From Stakelama saccharophila (lineage in GTDB: Bacteria > Pseudomonadota > Alphaproteobacteria > Sphingomonadales > Sphingomonadaceae): 64,000 nucleotides of DNA. The stretch lies in assembly GCF_032229225.1 (NCBI RefSeq), contig NZ_CP135076.1, positions 1,779,001 to 1,843,000 on the forward strand, in the 5' to 3' direction. This document shows positions 58,922 through 64,000 of this stretch, piece after piece; the first letter of the stretch is position 1, and every line of letters begins with the position of its first letter. A model generated the notes under the pieces. That model was not told the origin of the DNA, searched no databases, and was given only the letters and a program-made list of their open reading frames with translations. The position numbers and the translations under genes were made by a program.

Positions 58922-59851
58922 ATGGCCGAGATTACGGCAGCAGCGGTGAAAGAACTGCGCGAGCGCTCCGGCGCCGGCATGATGGACTGCAAGAAGGCGC
59001 TGAACGAAAGCGGCGGCGACCTGGAAGGCGCGGTCGACTGGCTGCGCACCAAGGGGCTCGCCGCGGCGCAGAAGAAGTCCAGCCGGACCGCGGCCGAAGG
59101 GCTGGTCGGCGTTGCCGTCGCCGGTCCGAAGGGCGCCGCGGTCGAGGTCAATTCCGAGACCGATTTCGTTGCCAAGAACGAGCAGTTCCAGAATTTCGTG
59201 GGCGAGGTCACCCAGATCGCGCTGGCGGAAGGCGACGACGTCGAGACCCTGAAGAAGGCGAAAATGCCGTCGGGCACCACGGTCGAGGATGCGCTGACCA
59301 ACAATATCGCCACGATCGGCGAGAATCAGAGCATTCGCCGCGCCAAGGTGCTGGAAGTGTCCGAAGGTGCGGTGATCCCGTACGTGCACAATGCGGTTTC
59401 GGGCAATCTCGGCAAGATCGGCGTGCTCGTCGCGCTCGAATCGGATGCCGGTGTCGACGTGCTCGAACCGCTGGGCCGCCAGCTCGCGATGCACATCGCC
59501 GCGACCTTCCCCCTGGCGCTCGACGAATCGGGCCTCGACCAGGACGTGCTGGAGCGCGAGCGCCAGATCGCGACCGAAAAGGCTCAGGAATCCGGTAAGC
59601 CGGCCGAGATCATCGAGAAGATGGTCGAAGGCTCGGTGAAGAAGTTCGCGAAGGAGAATGCCCTTCTGAGCCAGATCTTCGTGATCGACAACAAGACCCC
59701 GATTGCGGACGTCGTCGCCAAGGCCGGCAAGGACGCCGGCGCGAAGATCGTCCTCAAGGACTATGTCCGCTTCCAGCTCGGTGAGGGTATCGAGAAGGAA
59801 GAAAGCGACTTCGCGGCCGAAGTGGCGGCCACGGCGGGCACGAAGAAGTAA
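58922..59851 (+). CDS. tsf: translation elongation factor Ts
   Basis: EF-Ts of 309 residues, the guanine nucleotide exchange factor for EF-Tu. The N-terminal [24 protein letters not shown] and the signature [13 protein letters not shown] near 77 are diagnostic. [14 protein letters not shown] [11 protein letters not shown] lies in the core. GAGGAAG lies a few bases before the ATG. Same strand as rpsB, 91 bp after it. Confidence 0.97.
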   Translation: MAEITAAAVKELRERSGAGMMDCKKALNESGGDLEGAVDWLRTKGLAAAQKKSSRTAAEGLVGVAVAGPKGAAVEVNSETDFVAKNEQFQNFVGEVTQIALAEGDDVETLKKAKMPSGTTVEDALTNNIATIGENQSIRRAKVLEVSEGAVIPYVHNAVSGNLGKIGVLVALESDAGVDVLEPLGRQLAMHIAATFPLALDESGLDQDVLERERQIATEKAQESGKPAEIIEKMVEGSVKKFAKENALLSQIFVIDNKTPIADVVAKAGKDAGAKIVLKDYVRFQLGEGIEKEESDFAAEVAATAGTKK

Positions 59852-59907
59852 TCGGGATTCGCGCGATCGGCGCCCCGCGCCGATCGTTCGTTTCACTGCT
59901 TGGCATG

Positions 59908-59937
59908 GCGGCGCGGCACCTCTAAGGTCCGCGCCGC
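59908..59937 (+). terminator. hairpin between tsf and pyrH
   Basis: GCGGCGCGG (59908-59916) pairs perfectly with CCGCGCCGC (59929-59937). After one bulged C, ACC pairs with GGT around a TCTAA loop. A pyrimidine-rich TTCCTTATTTCC stretch follows, so it could act as a weak terminator or processing site that lowers pyrH expression relative to tsf. Confidence 0.5.
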
Positions 59938-59963
59938 TTCCTTATTTCCTGTCAGTTGGTTTC

Positions 59964-60689
59964 ATGAGCACGCCCACCTTCAATCGCATCCTCCTCAAAT
60001 TGTCGGGCGAGGTCCTGATGGGCGAGGGCGAGTTCGGCATCGATCCCGCCACCTGCGAGCGCGTCGCGCGCGAGATATCGGCGGCGAAAGAGGCGGGCTT
60101 CGAGCTTTGCATCGTCGTTGGCGGCGGCAACATCTTTCGCGGCCTTGCCGGAGCGGCGAAGGGATTCGACCGCGCGAGCGCCGACTATATGGGCATGCTG
60201 GCAACGGTCATGAACGCGCTGGCGCTGCAGAATGCGCTGGAGCATCTCGGCGTCGACACGCGCGTCCAGTCGGCCATTCCGATGTCGAGCGTGTGCGAAC
60301 CCTATATTCGCCGGCGCGCGGTGCGCCACATGGAAAAGAACCGGGTGGTGATCTTCGCCGCCGGCACCGGCAATCCGTTTTTCACCACCGACACCGCCGC
60401 CGCTCTGCGCGCCGCCGAGATGGGCTGCGACGCCCTGTTCAAGGGCACCAGCGTCGACGGCGTTTACGATTCCGATCCCAAGAAAAATCCCGATGCCAGG
60501 CGCTATGCCGCTCTGAGCTTCAATCGCGTGCTGGCGGACGACCTGAAAGTCATGGACGCGAGCGCCGTGGCTCTGTGCCGCGACAACAATATCCCCATCG
60601 TCGTGTTCAACATCCGGGCGGAGGGCAATCTGGCCAACGCGCTTCGGAACGAGGGAACATCGACGATCGTGCAGAACAACCCGGAATAG
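59964..60689 (+). CDS. pyrH: uridylate kinase (UMP kinase)
   Basis: UMP kinase of 241 residues, hexameric amino-acid-kinase fold, forming [33 protein letters not shown], the phosphate-site [20 protein letters not shown] and the C-terminal [20 protein letters not shown] are all typical. No Shine-Dalgarno is evident before the ATG, and the upstream hairpin region is directly adjacent. The frame is open further upstream within the tsf 3' end, but that is not PyrH sequence. Confidence 0.97.
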   Translation: MSTPTFNRILLKLSGEVLMGEGEFGIDPATCERVAREISAAKEAGFELCIVVGGGNIFRGLAGAAKGFDRASADYMGMLATVMNALALQNALEHLGVDTRVQSAIPMSSVCEPYIRRRAVRHMEKNRVVIFAAGTGNPFFTTDTAAALRAAEMGCDALFKGTSVDGVYDSDPKKNPDARRYAALSFNRVLADDLKVMDASAVALCRDNNIPIVVFNIRAEGNLANALRNEGTSTIVQNNPE

Positions 60690-60703
60690 AAAAGGATCAG
60701 TTC

Positions 60704-61261
60704 ATGGCCGCATTCGACAAGGCCGACCTCGAACGCCGCATGGCGGGCGCTGTAGAGGCGCTGAAGCACGATCTAGCCGGCCTGCGCACCGGCCGGGCGT
60801 CGACGACGCTGCTCGATCCGGTTACAGTCGAGGTGTACGGCGCCAACATGCCGCTCAACCAGGTCGCGACGGTATCCGCGCCGGAATCGCGCATGTTGTC
60901 GGTTCAGGTATGGGATAAGTCGAACATGCAGCCGGTCGAAAAGGCGATCCGGTCCGCGGGGCTGGGGCTCAATCCGATCGTGGATGGTCCCAATATCCGT
61001 CTGCCGATTCCGGATTTGACGCAGGAACGGCGTAAGGAACTGGCGAAGCTGGCCGGGCAATATGCCGAAAAGGCCCGCATCGCCGCGCGCAATGTGCGTC
61101 GCGACGGCATGGACAGCCTGAAAGCCGACGAAAAGAAGGGCGATTTGTCCGAGGACGAGCGCAAGCGCCATGAAAACGAGGTGCAGAAGCTGACCGACAA
61201 GACCATCGCCGATATCGATGCTGCGGCGCAGGCGAAGGAAAAGGAAATCCTCAGCCAGTGA
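60704..61261 (+). CDS. frr: ribosome recycling factor
   Basis: RRF of 185 residues, which splits post-termination ribosomes with [24 protein letters not shown], the domain II region, and [34 protein letters not shown], the three-helix bundle, are diagnostic. AAGGA lies 9 bp before the ATG, 14 bp after pyrH. The stop shares its A with the uppS ATG. Confidence 0.97.
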   Translation: MAAFDKADLERRMAGAVEALKHDLAGLRTGRASTTLLDPVTVEVYGANMPLNQVATVSAPESRMLSVQVWDKSNMQPVEKAIRSAGLGLNPIVDGPNIRLPIPDLTQERRKELAKLAGQYAEKARIAARNVRRDGMDSLKADEKKGDLSEDERKRHENEVQKLTDKTIADIDAAAQAKEKEILSQ

Positions 61262-62001
61262 TGCCCCAACGGGCCAACGCGCCCCATCCCGGCACGGGTG
61301 GCGGCAAACCGCCCCGTCATGTCGCCATCATCATGGACGGAAACGGGCGCTGGGCGAAAGCCCGGCATCTGCCGCGGATTGCCGGGCATCGAAAGGGCGT
61401 CGAAGCGGTGCGAAGGATTTCGCGCGCCGCGCGCGAGCTCGGCATCGAGGTGCTTACGCTATATGCCTTTTCCTCCGAGAACTGGCGGCGGCCGGAGGAA
61501 GAGGTTCGCGACTTGATGGGGTTGCTGCGCCGGTTTCTGCAGACCGAGGCCGAGGATCTGATCCGCGAGGATGTCCGCTTGCGCGTTATCGGGGAGTATC
61601 GCGCGCTTTCCGCCGATCTGGTCGCGATGATTGACGAAACGGTCGCCCGCACGCAGCGCAATCACGGACCGATGCTGGTCATCGCGCTCAATTATGGTTC
61701 GCAGGCGGAAATCACGGCGGCGGCGCGGCGCCTTGCGACCGATGTTGCAAGCGGGGGGCTGATACCCGACGAAATCGACGAAGCACGCTTCGAGCGCGCG
61801 CTGGCGACGCACGATCTGCCGCCGCTGGACCTCATGATCCGAACGTCGGGAGAGCAGCGGCTGTCCAACTTCCTGCTGTGGCAGGCCGCCTATGCCGAAC
61901 TGATGTTCGTCGACACGCTCTGGCCCGATTTCGACAAAGCGGCATTGGAGGCTGCGCTGGAGGGCTTCGCCGCTCGCCATCGGCGCTTCGGCGGACTGTG
62001 A
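61261..62001 (+). CDS. uppS: undecaprenyl diphosphate synthase
   Basis: cis-Prenyltransferase of 246 residues, which makes the C55 carrier lipid for peptidoglycan and LPS O-chains. HVAIIMDGNGRWAKARHLPRIAGHRKG holds the catalytic Asp. TLYAFSSENWRRPEEEV and the DLMIRTSGEQRLSNFLLWQAAYAEL C-terminal signature follow. Overlaps frr by one base (TGATG). A GTG three bases upstream is also possible. Confidence 0.97.
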   Translation: MPQRANAPHPGTGGGKPPRHVAIIMDGNGRWAKARHLPRIAGHRKGVEAVRRISRAARELGIEVLTLYAFSSENWRRPEEEVRDLMGLLRRFLQTEAEDLIREDVRLRVIGEYRALSADLVAMIDETVARTQRNHGPMLVIALNYGSQAEITAAARRLATDVASGGLIPDEIDEARFERALATHDLPPLDLMIRTSGEQRLSNFLLWQAAYAELMFVDTLWPDFDKAALEAALEGFAARHRRFGGL

Positions 62002-62789
62002 CGACCGGCGGCGGCATGCCCTCCGATCTGCCGGTCCGCGCGCTTGTCGGTGCGGGGCTGATCCTCCTCGCCGCCCTTGCCTTGTGGAGCGGCGGGCTGC
62101 TGTTCTGGCTCGTGCTGGTGATCGTCGCGCTCCTGATGATGGGCGAATGGGCAAACCTGGCCCATGCGTCCGAGAATTCGCGGCGGCTGGGCCAGTTCGC
62201 CTTGTCGGTGCCGCTCGCGATCATGGCGCCGCCCTGGCTCGCCGCCGGACCCGGGTTCTTCGCCCTGGGGCTGATTGGCGGCGCTGCCTTCTTCACGGCC
62301 ATCGCCACCCGCAGGGCTGTGCTGGGCGCGGGCATCGTGTATGTCGGTCTGCCGATCCTCGCGCTGCTTTGGCTGCGCCAGCGCGATGACGGGCTGTTGC
62401 TGGCGTTCTGGGCGATGGCGCTGGTCTGGGCTTGCGACATCGGTGCCTATTTCGCCGGCCGCAGCCTGGGCGGGGCAAAACTGGCCCCGGCAATAAGCCC
62501 GAACAAGACCTGGGCCGGTCTGTTCGGCGGCGTGGTCGCGACCGCGTTCTTCGCCGCCATACTCTTCCGCTTCGGCCTGCCGCTTCATCTGACGATCGCC
62601 ACACCATTGCTGGCGGTGACGGCTCAGATGGGCGACCTGTTCGAAAGCTGGCTGAAGCGCCGCGCGGGGGTGAAGGATTCGGGCGATCTGCTGCCCGGAC
62701 ATGGCGGCTTCCTGGATCGGCTGGACGGTCTCGTGCCGGTTGCGCCGATCGCCGCGCTGCTCGTCCTGCTGCCGGAGGTCGTGCGGTGA
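61998..62789 (+). CDS. cdsA: phosphatidate cytidylyltransferase
   Basis: CDP-DAG synthase of 263 residues, supplying the substrate for PssA at the membrane. About seven TM helices (from VGAGLILLAALALWSGGLLFWLV on). The signature spans SPNKTWAGLFGG, DLFESWLKRRAGVKDSG and LLPGHGGFLDRLDGL. GTG start overlapping uppS as GTGA. The ATG six codons later is an alternative. Confidence 0.95.
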   Translation: MTTGGGMPSDLPVRALVGAGLILLAALALWSGGLLFWLVLVIVALLMMGEWANLAHASENSRRLGQFALSVPLAIMAPPWLAAGPGFFALGLIGGAAFFTAIATRRAVLGAGIVYVGLPILALLWLRQRDDGLLLAFWAMALVWACDIGAYFAGRSLGGAKLAPAISPNKTWAGLFGGVVATAFFAAILFRFGLPLHLTIATPLLAVTAQMGDLFESWLKRRAGVKDSGDLLPGHGGFLDRLDGLVPVAPIAALLVLLPEVVR

Positions 62790-63943
62790 AGCGGGTCACG
62801 GTTCTCGGCGCCACGGGTTCGGTCGGTAGATCGACGCTCGATCTGATCGAACGCAATTCCGAGATGTTTGAAGTGGTCGCCCTGACCGCGCACCGGGACG
62901 TGTCCGGCCTGAGCGCCGCCGCCCGGCGCACGGGGGCGCAGCGCGCGGTGATCGCGGACGAATCGCTTTTGCCGGATCTTCGCGACGCGCTGGCGGGGGC
63001 GCCGGTCGAGATTGCCGCCGGCATGAACGCCGTGTGCGAGGCCGCGCGCATGGATGCCGACTGGGTGATGGCGGCGATCGTCGGTTGCGCCGGACTGAAG
63101 CCGACCATGGCGGCGATGGAGGCGGGGCGGACGGTGGCGCTCGCCAACAAGGAGTCGCTCGTTTCCGCGGGAGGCGTGATGACGGCGGCTGCACGGTCGT
63201 CCGGCGTCACGCTGCTTCCGGTCGATTCGGAGCATAATGCCGTGTTCCAGTGCTTCGACCCCGACCAGGCGGCGCGCGTCCGCCGGATCGTGCTGACCGC
63301 AAGCGGCGGGCCGTTCCGCGGGTGGTCGCGCGAGGCGATGGAGGCGATTACGCCGGCGCAGGCGGTGGCCCATCCCAACTGGTCGATGGGCGCGAAGATC
63401 TCGGTCGATTCGGCGACGATGATGAACAAGGGGCTGGAACTGATCGAGGCGTTCCACCTTTTCCCGGTGGCGGCCGAACAACTCGATATCCTTGTCCACC
63501 GGCAGTCGGTCATCCATTCGCTGGTCGAATATGTCGATGGCTCGTTCCTGGCGCAGCTTGGATCGCCCGACATGCGGACGCCGATCGCTCATGCGCTGGC
63601 CTGGCCGGATCGGATGGCTGTGCCGGTTGAACGTCTTGATCTCGCCAAAATTGCACAGCTCGATTTCGAAGTGCCGGACCCGGAGCGTTTTCCCGCCATC
63701 GACCTCGCCCGGGCGGCCCTGGCCGCAGGCGGCGCCCGCCCGGCGATTATGAACGCCGCCAACGAGGTGGCGGTCGCCGCTTTTCTTGCCGGCAGGCTGG
63801 GATTCCTCGAAATTGCCGCAATCGTCAGCGATACGCTTTCCGGCTATGATCCTCCGGCTCCGGAAACGCTCGACGCCGTGCTGGCGGTCGACGCAGAAGC
63901 GAGAGCCATTGCCGATCGCCGAGTAAGGAACCGCGTCCGTTGA
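62786..63943 (+). CDS. dxr: 1-deoxy-D-xylulose 5-phosphate reductoisomerase
   Basis: DXR of 385 residues, the committed NADPH-dependent step of the MEP pathway. NADPH-binding VTVLGATGSVGRSTLDLI at the start, then LANKESLVSAGGVM, the metal-site PVDSEHNAVFQC near 145 and TASGGPFRGW. ISVDSATMMNKGLELIEA and VHRQSVIHSLVEYVDGSFLAQL are diagnostic. GTG start coupled to cdsA (GTGA). The dxr stop overlaps the start of the next gene. Confidence 0.97.
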   Translation: MKRVTVLGATGSVGRSTLDLIERNSEMFEVVALTAHRDVSGLSAAARRTGAQRAVIADESLLPDLRDALAGAPVEIAAGMNAVCEAARMDADWVMAAIVGCAGLKPTMAAMEAGRTVALANKESLVSAGGVMTAAARSSGVTLLPVDSEHNAVFQCFDPDQAARVRRIVLTASGGPFRGWSREAMEAITPAQAVAHPNWSMGAKISVDSATMMNKGLELIEAFHLFPVAAEQLDILVHRQSVIHSLVEYVDGSFLAQLGSPDMRTPIAHALAWPDRMAVPVERLDLAKIAQLDFEVPDPERFPAIDLARAALAAGGARPAIMNAANEVAVAAFLAGRLGFLEIAAIVSDTLSGYDPPAPETLDAVLAVDAEARAIADRRVRNRVR

Positions 63944-64000
63944 TCCAGTCTCCCGGCTTTTTCGTCACAATCATCGCGTTCGCGCTGGTGTTGGGGCCGC
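63940..64000 (+). CDS. rseP: RseP-type site-2 protease, N-terminal fragment
   Basis: Frame opens with TTG overlapping the dxr TGA (TTGA) and runs off the window. The visible residues IQSPGFFVTIIAFALVLGP match the start of RseP/YaeL zinc proteases, just before the HExxH helix. In relatives dxr is followed by rseP and then bamA. RseP cleaves anti-sigma factors and signal-peptide remnants in the membrane. Confidence 0.8.
   Translation, partial: MIQSPGFFVTIIAFALVLGP

Overview
The window is a 64 kb piece of a high-GC alphaproteobacterial chromosome, most likely from the Sphingomonadales (Sphingomonas or a close relative). This rests on the gene order rpsB-tsf-pyrH-frr-uppS-cdsA-dxr-rseP, on a chvI-chvG-hprK-rapZ-EIIA-ptsH cluster next to a divergent pckA, and on the style of the protein sequences. 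It is packed core genome: about 63 genes, no gap above 250 bp, many 1-4 bp stop/start overlaps, frequent GTG and TTG starts, and no tRNA, rRNA, CRISPR array, insertion sequence, prophage or obvious transferred island.

Layout. 1-7.4 kb: minus-strand M1 aminopeptidase, radical SAM protein and a UDG-like/lytic transglycosylase/moaB operon, with one plus-strand VOC gene. 7.5-17.8 kb: plus-strand ETF-QO, TPR, ispE, enoyl-CoA hydratase, N-formylglutamate amidohydrolase, ilvD, a small lipoprotein, nnr and an RNA methyltransferase. 17.8-22.6 kb: fmt-truA opposite recR and def, a small lipoprotein, and rmuC. 22.7-28.6 kb: minus-strand META lipoprotein, SpoU-type methyltransferase and the PTS/ChvIG regulatory operon. 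28.8-31.7 kb: pckA and an MscS channel. 31.7-35 kb: DUF885 protein and an NfeD/SPFH pair. 35-39.1 kb: CoA-ester lyase, guaB, RsmB-like methyltransferase, TPR. 39.1-44.7 kb: lptD-surA-pdxA-rsmA. 44.8-50.6 kb: pepA, holC, ndk, GNAT, alaS. 50.6-57.5 kb: cation/proton antiporter, FAD monooxygenase, icd, TonB-like protein, psd-pssA. 57.9-64 kb: translation, phospholipid and isoprenoid operon ending in the first codons of rseP.

The genes form connected modules. Envelope biogenesis is covered by lptD, surA, ispE, uppS, dxr, cdsA, psd, pssA, lytic transglycosylase and rseP. Translation start and maturation are covered by fmt, def, rsmA, rpsB, tsf, frr, alaS, truA and several RNA methyltransferases. 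The carbon/nitrogen regulatory PTS (HPr, EIIA, HPr kinase, RapZ) sits in one operon with the ChvG-ChvI envelope-stress two-component system.

I found no undescribed defence or biosynthetic system. The most notable signal is a recurring promoter layout in which a -35/-10 pair with 17-18 bp spacing ends exactly 6 bp before the ATG and no Shine-Dalgarno is present (radical SAM gene, UDG-like gene, def, alaS, a CPA2 antiporter, psd). This predicts leaderless mRNAs. Other points of interest are a cysteine-free UDG homologue, a small membrane-protein gene antisense to the 3' end of pssA, a 20 bp tandem duplication in the alaS promoter, a nested extragenic palindrome near 53.7 kb, and stable hairpins in the rpsB-tsf-pyrH spacers.
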